Shown: positions 9,721 to 16,765, numbered from the stretch's first letter. The stretch is 46,906 nucleotides of DNA from Streptomyces beijiangensis (GCF_017315755.1 NZ_JAFLRJ010000099.1:1-46906); one strand, 5' to 3'. Numbers and translations are program-made. The notes: a model not told the origin generated them from the letters alone.

Positions 9721-9892
9721 GGCAGCCACCCTTCCCTCAGTCGGTGCGGACCGCCTACCCGGCGACGCCCGTGATCACCCGGGGCGGAACCGATTGGCGG
9801 AGCACCCCCCTGCTTGCGCTAATGTATGTGTCGCAGCGAAGGCACGCCCTCCGGGAACACTCGGGGTAGGTACGTTCGAGGCAACGCAGCAA

Positions 9893-9965
9893 TCCCCTGT
9901 AGCTCAATTGGCAGAGCAGCCGGCTGTTAACCGGCAGGTTACTGGTTCGAGTCCAGTCGGGGGAG
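9893..9965 (+). tRNA. tRNA-Asn(GTT), copy 1
   Basis: A complete cloverleaf of 73 nt. The acceptor stem TCCCCTG pairs with CGGGGGA (9958-9964), the discriminator is G, the anticodon stem GCCGG/CCGGC encloses loop CTGTTAA with anticodon GTT at 9926-9928, and the T-loop is TTCGAGT. No CCA is encoded. A near-identical copy begins six bases after its end. Confidence 0.97.
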
Positions 9966-9970
9966 CGCGA

Positions 9971-10043
9971 TCCCCTGTAGCTCAATTGGCAGAGCATTCG
10001 GCTGTTAACCGGAGGGTTACTGGTTCGAGTCCAGTCGGGGGAG
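9971..10043 (+). tRNA. tRNA-Asn(GTT), copy 2
   Basis: A second 73-nt tRNA-Asn with anticodon GTT at 10004-10006. It differs from copy 1 only around the anticodon stem (TTCGG/CCGGA here), where pairing is kept. The two form one transcription unit that ends at the strong terminator at 10052-10088. Confidence 0.97.
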
Positions 10044-10051
10044 CACAAGAA

Positions 10052-10088
10052 GGAAGAGGGGCCCGAGAGGGCCCCTCTTCCGCTTTTT
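10052..10088 (+). terminator. Rho-independent terminator of the tRNA-Asn pair
   Basis: A perfect 13-bp stem, GGAAGAGGGGCCC (10052-10064) with GGGCCCCTCTTCC (10069-10081), a GAGA tetraloop and a following TTTTT at 10084-10088. It is one of the few stem-loops in this window with a real U-tract. Confidence 0.93.
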
Positions 10089-10233
10089 CGGATGACTTTC
10101 CGGCCCCCGCGCAACCGCCCGCACCGCCCCGGAGTCCTCATGGTCATGCGAAGCCGACCATCCGAGGCAGGAGATCGTATGAGCGGCTATGCTGCGGCAG
10201 ACGGCGCGCACAAGTGTGCGCGACGCGCCGTAA

Positions 10234-10307
10234 GGGGCGGTAGCTCAGCCGGTTAGAGCAGCGGACTCATAATCCGTCGGCCGTGGGTTCGAGTCCCACC
10301 CGCCCCA
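10234..10307 (+). tRNA. tRNA with CAT anticodon, probably tRNA-Ile2 (lysidine type); prophage integration target
   Basis: A complete 74-nt cloverleaf: acceptor GGGGCGG/CCGCCCC (3' strand 10300-10306), discriminator A, anticodon stem GCGGA/TCCGT, loop CTCATAA with anticodon CAT at 10268-10270. CAT tRNAs can be initiator Met, elongator Met or Ile2. The first acceptor pair is a matched G-C, so it is not an initiator. The variable-arm stretch CGGCCGTGGG resembles Ile2 (compare CGGTCGTAGG in the Bacillus Ile2 as I recall it) more than elongator Met, so I favour Ile2, in which TilS would convert C34 to lysidine. Prophage sequence starts directly after it. Confidence 0.85.
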
Positions 10308-10470
10308 CTCTGAGACCTCAGCGAAGAAACGTTCCCAGCTGGGGTTTCCTTGTATCCGGGGAGCGTCACGGCACCCCGTCGGCGATCAGTGGCCCAACTG
10401 GCCGGGCATGTGTGACCAATGTGTGACCGGGCTGTCAGAGGGTGTGCCCGCAAGTCTCCGGGTGTGACCC
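10281..10470. other. Probable prophage attachment region (attL) and integrase arm-type sites
   Basis: The 3' end of the CAT tRNA (T-arm and acceptor, 10281-10307) is the likely recombination core, because a tyrosine integrase gene ends 180 bp away and all DNA beyond is phage-like. Between them are three copies of a short repeat: ATGTGTGACC at 10408-10417 and 10419-10428 and GGTGTGACC at 10461-10469, spaced like integrase arm-binding sites. The matching attR should repeat part of the tRNA 3' end; I did not find it in the window, so it should lie beyond 46.9 kb. The core is inferred, the repeats are seen. Confidence 0.55.
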
Positions 10471-10486
10471 AGAGGCCTTCGAACGC

Positions 10487-12070
10487 TCATGCGGCCCGCC
10501 CGAAGCCGGACCCTTTCGGGGCATCTTCTGCGGCTGGAACGTCGAGCTCATCCGGCTTCGGAACCACGGTGCGCGGCACGATCGCGGCCATCGCGTCCGC
10601 CTCCGCGTGCATCAGCTCGGGCACCACCGACGTGTAGGTGTCCGAAGTGATCTGCCGCGAGGAGTGCCCCAGCCGCTCCTGGACGACCTTGATGTCCACG
10701 TCCGCCGCGAGCGCCAGAGTGGCCGAGCCGTGCCGCAGATCGTGGAGACGGATCGGCGGCAGCTCCAGGAGCTCCAGGAGCCGCGCGAAGCGTCGGCTGT
10801 ACCAGTCGGGGTGATACGGCTTCCCGTCCTCCTGCGTGAACACACAGCCGCTGTTCACGTACGGCGTCTTCCCGGACCACTCCGCAGCTTCCTGCTCCTG
10901 GCACGTCTTCCAGGCGCGCAGCGCATCACGGGTCGGAGCGTCGATGGGAATGGTGCGCTCGCTGTCGGCCTTGGGGGCCTCGCCGAACGTGAACTTGGAG
11001 AACGCCACCATCTGCTGCGTGATGCTGATCCATCCGTTCTCCAGATCAACCTCGGACCAGGGCAGCGCGCAGGCCTCGCCGCGGCGGAGTCCCCGGAACA
11101 CCAGCAGATGCCACAGCGCGTACATGCGGTCCTCGGCCACCAGGTCGAGGAAGCGGCCCGTCTGCCGGGGAGTCCACACCATCACGGGGAAGGGGCGAAC
11201 TCCCGTCCGCTCCCACTCGGTTACCCGCGCGTCCGTCCACACCTGGGCCCTGGGGCGCTTCGAGCTCGGCAGCTCGATCATCCCCGCCCAGTTCTTCGAG
11301 AAGTCGCCCTTCTTGACCCCACTGTTCAGCGCCGAGGACAAGGTGGCGTTGATGCGCTTCATGGTGGCCGGCCCGGTCTTCTTGAGCTTCATGCCCTTCC
11401 GGGCTTCCTTCAGCTCGGCCGCCGTCGCGTACCACTGATCCCGCAGCGCGTTCCTCTCCTGTTGCGTGATGCGGCGCGCCTCCCGGGTGCTGCCGGTCGT
11501 GACACGGTGAGCCCTCCAACGGGCACGCGCATTGTCCCGGACTTTGCCCAGCTCCTCCAGGCGCAGCCAGTTCGCCTGGACCGTCGCGTTCCCTTCCTCG
11601 ATCCGGTCGTACATGGCCTCGATGTGACGGGGGCGAAGATCACGGCGCTTGATGTGCCCCAGATGCGGGACGAGGTAGAGGTCGATGTGCTCCTCGTATC
11701 CATGGGCAGTGGTACGGGCCAATGCACGCTTCCGCTCCAGCCAGGCCGTGAGGTACTGCTCAACGGTCTCGCCGGACAGGATGTCCCCGCCGGCCATAGC
11801 CTCGTCGTAGGCCTTCTTAGCCTCCGCCTGGGCTTCGTCCTTGGTGCGCCAGCCGGTACGGCGAACCCGGCGCCGCTTGCCGTTCTCGCCCGCTTCGAGC
11901 TCGAAGTTGAAGGTCCAGGTGCCGTGCTTGGGGTTCTTGAGCTTGGGGCAGGCGGCACCGATCGTCGTGAGGACGGGTATGTCGTCCTCGTCGACGACTT
12001 GCTGCCCGTGAGTGTCGAGTGCGGGCGTCCTGCAGCCGCACCGTCTGTAGTACGAAGGCTCGAACATCAT
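10487..12070 (-). CDS. int: Tyrosine-recombinase (phage-type) integrase
   Basis: Site-specific integrase of 527 residues that would integrate and, with Xis, excise the element at the adjacent tRNA gene. The catalytic domain shows the first Arg in LLVFRGLRRGEACAL (about residue 328), the HxxR box in LHDLRHGSATLAL (about 446) and the Tyr nucleophile in SRQITSDTYTSV (about 478). The N-terminal half contains the SAM-like core-binding domain (GDILSGETVEQYLTAWLERK onward) after an actinobacterial N-terminal extension of short strands (about 1-95). Length and layout fit Streptomyces temperate-phage and ICE integrases. Its 3' end faces the tRNA, and its 5' end faces the divergent xis-like gene. A run of G bases sits directly before the two tandem ATG codons. 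All catalytic residues I looked for are present, so it should be active. Confidence 0.95.
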   Translation of the reverse strand: MMFEPSYYRRCGCRTPALDTHGQQVVDEDDIPVLTTIGAACPKLKNPKHGTWTFNFELEAGENGKRRRVRRTGWRTKDEAQAEAKKAYDEAMAGGDILSGETVEQYLTAWLERKRALARTTAHGYEEHIDLYLVPHLGHIKRRDLRPRHIEAMYDRIEEGNATVQANWLRLEELGKVRDNARARWRAHRVTTGSTREARRITQQERNALRDQWYATAAELKEARKGMKLKKTGPATMKRINATLSSALNSGVKKGDFSKNWAGMIELPSSKRPRAQVWTDARVTEWERTGVRPFPVMVWTPRQTGRFLDLVAEDRMYALWHLLVFRGLRRGEACALPWSEVDLENGWISITQQMVAFSKFTFGEAPKADSERTIPIDAPTRDALRAWKTCQEQEAAEWSGKTPYVNSGCVFTQEDGKPYHPDWYSRRFARLLELLELPPIRLHDLRHGSATLALAADVDIKVVQERLGHSSRQITSDTYTSVVPELMHAEADAMAAIVPRTVVPKPDELDVPAAEDAPKGSGFGRAA

Positions 12071-12190
12071 CCCCCCTGGGATGGAGCTGTTAGGTGTGAG
12101 CTAATTGTGTCGGAAAAGGGTGTCTGTTGACGTGCGGATGCGGATCCACTTGTGTTGCTGCCGGGGCCATCTGGCATATGCTGTAGGGAA

Positions 12191-12216
12191 GTTGGCGCGG
12201 GGGAGATTGCGACAAC
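12191..12216 (+). promoter_or_regulatory. Leader hairpin carrying the Shine-Dalgarno of the xis-like gene
   Basis: GTTGGCGCG (12191-12199) pairs with TGCGACAAC (12208-12216), with one internal mismatch and one G-T pair; the loop GGGGAGAT together with the preceding G contains the only ribosome-binding-like sequence before the ATG at 12220. A -10-like TATGCT lies upstream near 12177. The same 13-mer GTTGGCGCGGGGG recurs at 12698 and 32432. Probably a structured 5' leader that sets translation of the excisionase. Confidence 0.6.
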
Positions 12217-12219
12217 GAC

Positions 12220-12456
12220 ATGACTGACAGCAAGCAAGGCCGTACCGCTTCGCGGATGACGCTTCAGGAACTGCTGGCGCTTCCGCTCACCGTGAGCGTG
12301 GAAACCGCCGCTCGAGCACTCGGCATCGGGAAGTCCAAGGCTTACGAACTTCTGAGGCGGGACGAGTTCCCCGTGCGCACCTTGAAACTCGGGGAAGTGG
12401 TCAAGGTCCCCACGGGGGCGCTGTGGGAAGTGCTGGGCGTGGCCCCTGCTGCGTGA
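12220..12456 (+). CDS. xis: Excisionase-family (Xis/BldC-like) HTH DNA-binding protein
   Basis: A small 78-residue protein with a winged-helix MerR-like excisionase fold: VETAARALGIGKSKAYELLRRDEFPVRTLKLGEVVKVPTGALWEVLG. The recognition helix GIGKSKAYELLR and the following wing that ends VPTGAL are typical of Xis proteins encoded beside actinobacterial tyrosine integrases. It is divergent from int with 149 bp between the genes. In such elements Xis binds near the att site and turns the integrase toward excision. Its ribosome-binding sequence is inside a leader hairpin (12191-12216), and a strong terminator follows at 12516-12551, so it is a one-gene transcript. Confidence 0.88.
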   Translation: MTDSKQGRTASRMTLQELLALPLTVSVETAARALGIGKSKAYELLRRDEFPVRTLKLGEVVKVPTGALWEVLGVAPAA

Positions 12457-12515
12457 AGCCTCAGAGACCTCCCCGGCTGACCCGGAACGCAACAGTCCAC
12501 GCCCACGCACAATCT

Positions 12516-12551
12516 TCACATCCCTCAGCGGTAGCCGCCTGGGGGATGTGA
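12516..12551 (+). terminator. Terminator after the xis-like gene
   Basis: A 13-bp stem TCACATCCCTCAG (12516-12528) with CTGGGGGATGTGA (12539-12551), one T-G wobble, and a loop of ten bases (CGGTAGCCGC), followed by CGTTTGT. Part of the 12457-12973 interval, where I see no convincing coding sequence but five separate regulatory-looking structures. Confidence 0.8.
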
Positions 12552-12645
12552 CGTTTGTGCAGCTCAGGAGGCACTCTTCGGGCGAAAGTGCGCGGCGGGG
12601 TGTGGAGGCTCGGGTGACCCTTAAACCTTGCAAGTCGGTCTCTTG

Positions 12646-12679
12646 ACCTGTGCGACCCTTGCGTACCGGTCGCACAGGT
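12646..12679. promoter_or_regulatory. Perfect 12-bp dyad overlapping a promoter (operator candidate)
   Basis: ACCTGTGCGACC (12646-12657) and GGTCGCACAGGT (12668-12679) are exact reverse complements separated by ten bases. The dyad covers TTGACC and TTGCGT -35-like hexamers and sits just upstream of a TATTGT -10-like hexamer (12684-12689). This is the layout of a repressor operator. A serine-recombinase attachment site is a second possibility, given the recombinase remnant downstream. Confidence 0.65.
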
Positions 12680-12697
12680 TGCGTATTGTGTGCGCGT

Positions 12698-12722
12698 GTT
12701 GGCGCGGGGGAAACGCGGCAAC
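12698..12722 (+). promoter_or_regulatory. Second copy of the GTTGGCGCG leader hairpin, start codon lost
   Basis: GTTGGCGCG (12698-12706), loop GGGGAAA, CGCGGCAAC (12714-12722): the same hairpin as before the xis-like gene, with base changes that keep pairing. At the place where xis has its ATG this copy has GAC, and the in-phase reading stops soon after, so the gene it once led seems lost. A further tight stem-loop CCGGGCT/AGCCCGG follows at 12740-12757. Confidence 0.55.
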
Positions 12723-12768
12723 TGCGACGACGGGCAGGTCCGGGCTCTGGAGCCCGGCGACAGGTCTT

Positions 12769-12784
12769 TCGAACGTGCGTTCTA
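12769..12784. promoter_or_regulatory. LexA (SOS) box, one mismatch
   Basis: TCGAAC-GTGC-GTTCTA matches the actinobacterial LexA box TCGAAC-N4-GTTCGA in 11 of 12 defined positions. It lies 190 bp before the truncated recombinase gene and downstream of the dyad promoter, so it may tie expression of this stretch to DNA damage, which is also the usual cue for prophage induction. Confidence 0.5.
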
Positions 12785-12973
12785 GATTGCCGCCCCGGTG
12801 ACCTTGCGCGTCACGGCGGAGGTCCAATACGGGTGTCACTAGGAGCGGCCGGACTCGGTGCAATTCTCGTTGTGATGCCTGTTGGCTGCACCCTGAACGT
12901 AGGTAGAACATATGGAGGAAGTGCCCCATCCGTCTGTTCTGCTCCCGGTTCGAGATGCTGAAAGGGCTGATCA

Positions 12974-13915
12974 GTGGCGCGGCTATATGGATTTGCCGAT
13001 GAGAGCCGTACCCGGCTGAAGGACGACGAGGCCCAGGCGGGCCGAGGGGCGGCCTCACGGCTCCTCGCCATGAAGGTCCCGAACAAAACCGAAGTTGTGC
13101 GGTGGATGAACTCGGCCGGCCACAGGACCACGCGCGGTGGACAGTGGGCGGTTATGACGTTGAGCCGGTGGCTGGATAACCCGAAGATCGCGGGCCTCGC
13201 CGCGGATCCGGAAACCGGTGAACTCGTCGAGACCGGACTTGCGTACGTCATCACGCCGGACGAGTACCACCGGCTGAAGGATCTACCCCGCGGCCCCGAA
13301 CGGTCCGACCCCTTCGACTACATGCTCTCCGAGGGCGGAAGCGACTGCGGGCTATGTCGCCATCCCCTGGTCGGGGCCAGGGCCAACAACCGCACGCCCG
13401 GCTACCGTTGCTTGCCCAACGAGGACGGCGGTTGCGGGAAGGTCCGCATCACGGCGGGTCTCCTGGAGGACTACGTCGGCACGTACGTGGTCGCGGAACT
13501 GTCCAAGTCCGGCGTTCAGGAGCGATTGATCGCCCTGCGGAAGTACTTCGACGAGAAGGTTGCAGCCCTGCGGGTGGAGCTTGACGCCCTGATGGATCGC
13601 TCCGGCAGGCTCAGTGTCGTTTACCTCGACTCCGGCATCACCCAGGCCGACTACCGGGCCGGGAAGACGGAAAACGCGACCAGGCTTCGCGACGTGCGCA
13701 AGCAGTTGCGCTTCGCCGAACAAGCGGCGAACGCCCCGGTGGGCGGGGTGGAGAACCTGGTGGAGTGGTGGAACACAGCCCCCGTAGATTCGCGGAGGGC
13801 GCTGTGTACCTTGCTGCTCGAAAAAGTCGAGGTCTTCCAGGCCTCGAAGCCTGGCGTACGAACTGTGGAGCCTGGACGGGTCGTGCTCCACTGGCGTGGA
13901 GCGAACGCGGCCTGA
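12974..13915 (+). CDS. Large serine recombinase lacking its catalytic domain (remnant)
   Basis: The protein (313 residues) begins in the middle of a recombinase domain: LYGF...NKTEVVRWMNSAGHRTTRGGQWAVMTLSRWLDNPKIAGLA is the DNA-binding part that follows the catalytic domain in phiC31/Bxb1-type integrases. It continues with the zinc ribbon (CGLCRHPLVGA...YRCLPNEDGGCGK, about residues 124-160), the coiled-coil (about 185-265) and a short C-terminal strand region. The resolvase-type N-terminal domain with the Ser nucleophile (about 150 residues) is absent, and an in-frame stop lies two codons upstream of the GTG, so it cannot be hidden there. It cannot cut DNA by itself; it may be a decayed second integrase or a DNA-binding relic. 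A 35-codon ORF (12912-13019) overlaps its start in another frame. Confidence 0.85.
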   Translation: MARLYGFADESRTRLKDDEAQAGRGAASRLLAMKVPNKTEVVRWMNSAGHRTTRGGQWAVMTLSRWLDNPKIAGLAADPETGELVETGLAYVITPDEYHRLKDLPRGPERSDPFDYMLSEGGSDCGLCRHPLVGARANNRTPGYRCLPNEDGGCGKVRITAGLLEDYVGTYVVAELSKSGVQERLIALRKYFDEKVAALRVELDALMDRSGRLSVVYLDSGITQADYRAGKTENATRLRDVRKQLRFAEQAANAPVGGVENLVEWWNTAPVDSRRALCTLLLEKVEVFQASKPGVRTVEPGRVVLHWRGANAA

Positions 13916-13958
13916 ACCGACGCCCGCCCCACGCGCCATCATCGACAGCGACGCTTTT

Positions 13959-14249
13959 TTACGAGGCGGTCGTCTCGGTCCCCTCGGCTCCGTTGGGAGC
14001 ACTGTTCCACTGGACATCCTGCGGGACGGTTTCGTTGCCAGACCCGGCTGCGGAGATCACGCTCCACTGAACGTCCTTCGGGGCATCCGTGCCATCCGCA
14101 GGCGCCTCGGGCGGGGCGCCCCACTGGACGTCAGCAAGGGCCGGCCGGTTGGTGCGGTCATGATCGCCGCCAGCAACCGTTCCGGCAGTGGCGAGCAGTG
14201 CGGCTGCGGCGAAGGCTCCGAGTGCGGCGCGGATCAGGCGTGAACGCAT
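13959..14249 (-). CDS. Secreted small protein with three DVQW repeats
   Basis: A 96-residue protein starting at the ATG at 14249, with AAGGAG six bases upstream. A Sec signal peptide (MRSRLIRAALGAFAAAALLATAGTVAG) leads into a Pro/Gly/Ala/Asp-rich tail with three evenly spaced copies of a DVQW motif: ADVQWGAPP (residues 39-47), KDVQWSVIS (58-66) and QDVQWNSAP (77-85), 19 residues apart. The exported part is short, has no cysteine and looks like a repeat-bearing pro-peptide rather than a folded enzyme. It is divergent from an HTH regulator (14407), with 157 bp between. I do not recognise the family. A signalling or exported effector role is a guess from size, secretion and neighbour. Confidence 0.72.
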   Translation of the reverse strand: MRSRLIRAALGAFAAAALLATAGTVAGGDHDRTNRPALADVQWGAPPEAPADGTDAPKDVQWSVISAAGSGNETVPQDVQWNSAPNGAEGTETTAS

Positions 14250-14406
14250 GTGTCTCCTTGGGCAGGGGCACGAGCGCGCTACCCGCCGTTCAATGTCGAA
14301 CCTCTGTACGTGACATGCATTACGGTAAGGCCTTTCACGAACCGGATCATGGGGATGAGGACCGGTCAAAAGCACATCGGTCGAAAGACCGGGGGGCGGG
14401 GCGGTT

Positions 14407-15375
14407 GTGGGGACAGACGTCGAAAAGGCCGAGTGGGCGCGCGTCGTGGAGGTGTACAAGAAGGCAATCAGCGGGGGTGACGGTCGCCTTGACCCCGACG
14501 CTGCGGACACCCACCTACTGGTGCAGTACGGGCTGGCTGTCGCGGGTGCCATCGGAGATTCCTGCGTGCCGGTTAACCCCTGGGACGCCGAGCGCAGGGT
14601 GGCCAAGATGGCGCTCGACCTCGTAGCCAAGGGGGCCCGTCAGGCCCTCCGGTATGCAGAGCTCTCGTCCGAACTCGGGCCCGCAGCAGCCGGGGCTCGA
14701 ACGCCTGCCATCCACCGTCTCACCTCGGGGGAAGCGAACGCGCGGATCAACGAGCTGCTCGAAGATGTACAGCAAACAATCCTGGTCGGGCAGCCGGGGC
14801 CCCGCGCACGCGGCGCGCTGGAAGCCGTACTTGAGCGCGACCTGGAGCTTCTGGCCCGCGGGGTCGCGATGCGCACGTTGTACGCCCAGACGTCGCAGGC
14901 GGACCCTGCGCTTCGGTCCCACGTTGAGCAACTCGCAGCCGGCGGCGCACGATTCCGTACGTCGTCCCAGCCTTTCGCCAAGGTGGTCATCGGGGACCGT
15001 CGGTGGGCGTTCTTCAGCGACGACCCGGACCAGGCTGCTGCCGGTGAAGCGGGTGCCTATCTCGTTACCGAGCCCGCCATGGTGGGCTATCTGGCCGAGG
15101 ACTTCCGAAGAGACTGGGACACGGCGACCGAGTGGGCGCGCCAGCCCGCAGGGGATGGGGCGCCTTCAGCCGAAAGGTCGCGGTTTGAACAGCAACGGGA
15201 AGTCATGCGGCAACTGGCTGCGGGGCGCACACAAGCGGCAGCAGCAATACGTCTCGGCATGGCCAAGAGCACGCTCACCAAGATCGTAAAAGAGCTCATG
15301 GACGAGCGGAACCTTGAGTCGTCGTTCCAGCTGGCTATGTGGCTCGGGGCCAACCCGGAGTGGCTGCGAGCCTGA
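14407..15375 (+). CDS. HTH transcriptional regulator with a large sensor-like N-terminus
   Basis: A 322-residue protein from a GTG. The C-terminal about 70 residues carry a LuxR/TrmB-like HTH: REVMRQLAAGRTQAAAAIRLGMAKSTLTKIVKELMDERNLESSFQLAMWLGANPEW, with the turn after AIRLGMAKS and a wing-like tail seen in Streptomyces LuxR-type C-terminal domains. Residues 85-225 resemble the phospholipase-D-like or GAF-like sensor part of such regulators (a helical stretch, then AKVVIGDRRWAFFSDDPDQ and AYLVTEPAMVGYLAEDFRRDWDTA), which fits TrmB-type regulators of Streptomyces. It is divergent from the secreted DVQW peptide gene and may sense that peptide or control it. It is not a typical phage repressor. 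Confidence 0.78.
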   Translation: MGTDVEKAEWARVVEVYKKAISGGDGRLDPDAADTHLLVQYGLAVAGAIGDSCVPVNPWDAERRVAKMALDLVAKGARQALRYAELSSELGPAAAGARTPAIHRLTSGEANARINELLEDVQQTILVGQPGPRARGALEAVLERDLELLARGVAMRTLYAQTSQADPALRSHVEQLAAGGARFRTSSQPFAKVVIGDRRWAFFSDDPDQAAAGEAGAYLVTEPAMVGYLAEDFRRDWDTATEWARQPAGDGAPSAERSRFEQQREVMRQLAAGRTQAAAAIRLGMAKSTLTKIVKELMDERNLESSFQLAMWLGANPEWLRA

Positions 15376-15526
15376 AGTCGCCTCCTCACGCACTGACTTG
15401 ACAGTGGCACATGCTGTAGTCACGATGGCGCAGACCGCACGGCCTGCGCTGGGGAGGCGTGGCCTGCGGACATTCACGCACCCCGGGGCGAGCCCTGCGC
15501 GGCGCGCACTCCAGGGGAGGTTTCGG

Positions 15527-15703
15527 GTGATCAGCGCGGACGCGGTGCGGGCCGTCATGCGGGATGTCGGCGACCCGAACCGGCGTCCGGTGAGTGCGGG
15601 GAAGGCTGATGTAGTCGGCGCTTTTCGCGTGATCGCGTTGCTGGAGCCGGGCTCCGTGGAGGGTCTTGAGGATTGTGAGAACCCCGTGCTGAACGCAGCG
15701 TGA
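15527..15703 (+). CDS. Small hypothetical protein, 58 residues
   Basis: Starts at a GTG with GGGGAGG six bases upstream, a much better start than the in-frame ATG at 15425, which lacks a ribosome-binding site. The product (MISADAVRAVMRDVGDPNRRPVSAGKADVV...) is mostly polar, ends ENPVLNAA, and has no membrane segment or known motif I can name. It lies alone between the HTH regulator and the promoter of the ParB-like gene. Real-gene evidence is the ribosome-binding site and codon use (GC-rich third positions). Confidence 0.6.
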   Translation: MISADAVRAVMRDVGDPNRRPVSAGKADVVGAFRVIALLEPGSVEGLEDCENPVLNAA

Positions 15704-15763
15704 AAGGCTGCGGCTTTGTCGCCTCGTTCGCTCGCTGAACTGCGAAAACTCTTCAAGGGTGTC

Positions 15764-15792
15764 TTGAGTCCGGCCCATAATGCCTATAGAAT
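15764..15792 (+). promoter_or_regulatory. Promoter of the ParB-like gene (repeat of the 21475 promoter)
   Basis: TTGAGT (15764-15769), 17-base spacer, TAGAAT (15787-15792). The 14 bases ATGCCTATAGAATA (15780-15793) recur exactly at 21491-21504, before another early gene, again 17 bases from a -35. A clear housekeeping-sigma-type promoter in AT-rich sequence. Confidence 0.8.
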
Positions 15793-15845
15793 AAACCTAA
15801 GAGGTGAGGGGGAGCGGCCCTCGAACTGAACTCTTGGGGAGAGTC

Positions 15846-16754
15846 ATGATCAAGACGCTGAAGATGGCCCACATCGTCCGCAACGAGAACCAGCCCCGCG
15901 AACACTTCGACGAGGCCAAGCTCCAGGAGCTGGTCGACTCCATCGCGATCTACGGGCAGATGCAGCCCATCGAGGTCCGCAAGCTCGGCGTCAACCGCTA
16001 CGAGATCGTCGCCGGGGAGCGCCGGGTCCGCGCCCACCAGATCCTCGGCGCGATCACCATCCAGGCCAGCGTCATCGTCGAAACCGACGACCTCAAGGCC
16101 TTCAAGCGCAGCGTCAGCGAGAACGTCACCCGCGCCGACATGCTCCCCCTCGAAGAGGCCCGCGCCTTCGCCCGCATCCTCGACGACGAAGAAGGCGCGA
16201 CCCCCGCCACCGTGGCCAAGGACTTCGGGAAGACCGTCCCGTACATCAACCAGCGCCTCGCCCTGCTGAACCTCACCGCCGAGATCGCCGAGCAGGTCAA
16301 CACCGGCGCCATCGGCACCCAGGCCGCCGTCAAGCTCGCCGAGCTCACCCCCGGCAACCAGCGGGAAGTCCTCGCCAAGTGGGCCCGTGGCGACTTCGCC
16401 GGAGACAACGCGCTCGTCCACTTCGCCTACGCGCTCCGGCAGCAGCAGAACCAAGAGGTCTGCATGATCGTCGAGGACATGACGCCCGAAGAGCGCGAAG
16501 AGCGGGCCGTGGCCCAGACCCGCACCCGCAACACCCTCGACGGCATCGAGCGAATCCGCGGCCTCCTCGACCAGATCGTCAAGGCCGACCCGGCCGCGCT
16601 CTCCTTCGCTCTGGAGGGGGAGGTAGGTGCCCGGCTGGAGCAGATGGACCGCGTAGCCGAAGCAGTTCAGCAGGCGCGGTTCAACCTGCGCCAGGCCAAG
16701 GCGCACGCCGAAGCCCACGAAATCATCGTCAACGAGCAGGCGACCGCCAGTTGA
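15846..16754 (+). CDS. ParB/RepB/Spo0J-family DNA-binding protein
   Basis: A 302-residue ParB-family protein from an ATG with GGGGAG just upstream. The N-terminal ParB CTPase/nuclease-like domain (about residues 5-95) includes NENQPREHFDE and the GERR box (VAGERRVRAHQILG); the central KorB-like HTH (about 120-175) reads TVAKDFGKTVPYINQRLALLNL. The C-terminal 100 residues are helical and acidic. No ParA-type ATPase lies beside it, so this is not a standard plasmid partition locus; it is the first gene of the early region and could be a regulator, a replication accessory protein or a solo ParB. It has its own promoter (15764-15792) and terminator (16766-16790). Confidence 0.88.
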   Translation: MIKTLKMAHIVRNENQPREHFDEAKLQELVDSIAIYGQMQPIEVRKLGVNRYEIVAGERRVRAHQILGAITIQASVIVETDDLKAFKRSVSENVTRADMLPLEEARAFARILDDEEGATPATVAKDFGKTVPYINQRLALLNLTAEIAEQVNTGAIGTQAAVKLAELTPGNQREVLAKWARGDFAGDNALVHFAYALRQQQNQEVCMIVEDMTPEEREERAVAQTRTRNTLDGIERIRGLLDQIVKADPAALSFALEGEVGARLEQMDRVAEAVQQARFNLRQAKAHAEAHEIIVNEQATAS

Positions 16755-16765
16755 CTTCGGCCGTC

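Noticed and set aside
12912..13019. A 35-codon ORF overlapping the recombinase remnant's start
   Set aside because: No family resemblance and only a weak start context; noted in the recombinase entry but not called as a gene.
15425..15526. Upstream ATG extension of the 58-residue protein
   Set aside because: Downstream GTG 15527 has GGGGAGG six bases upstream, and the upstream ATG has none.
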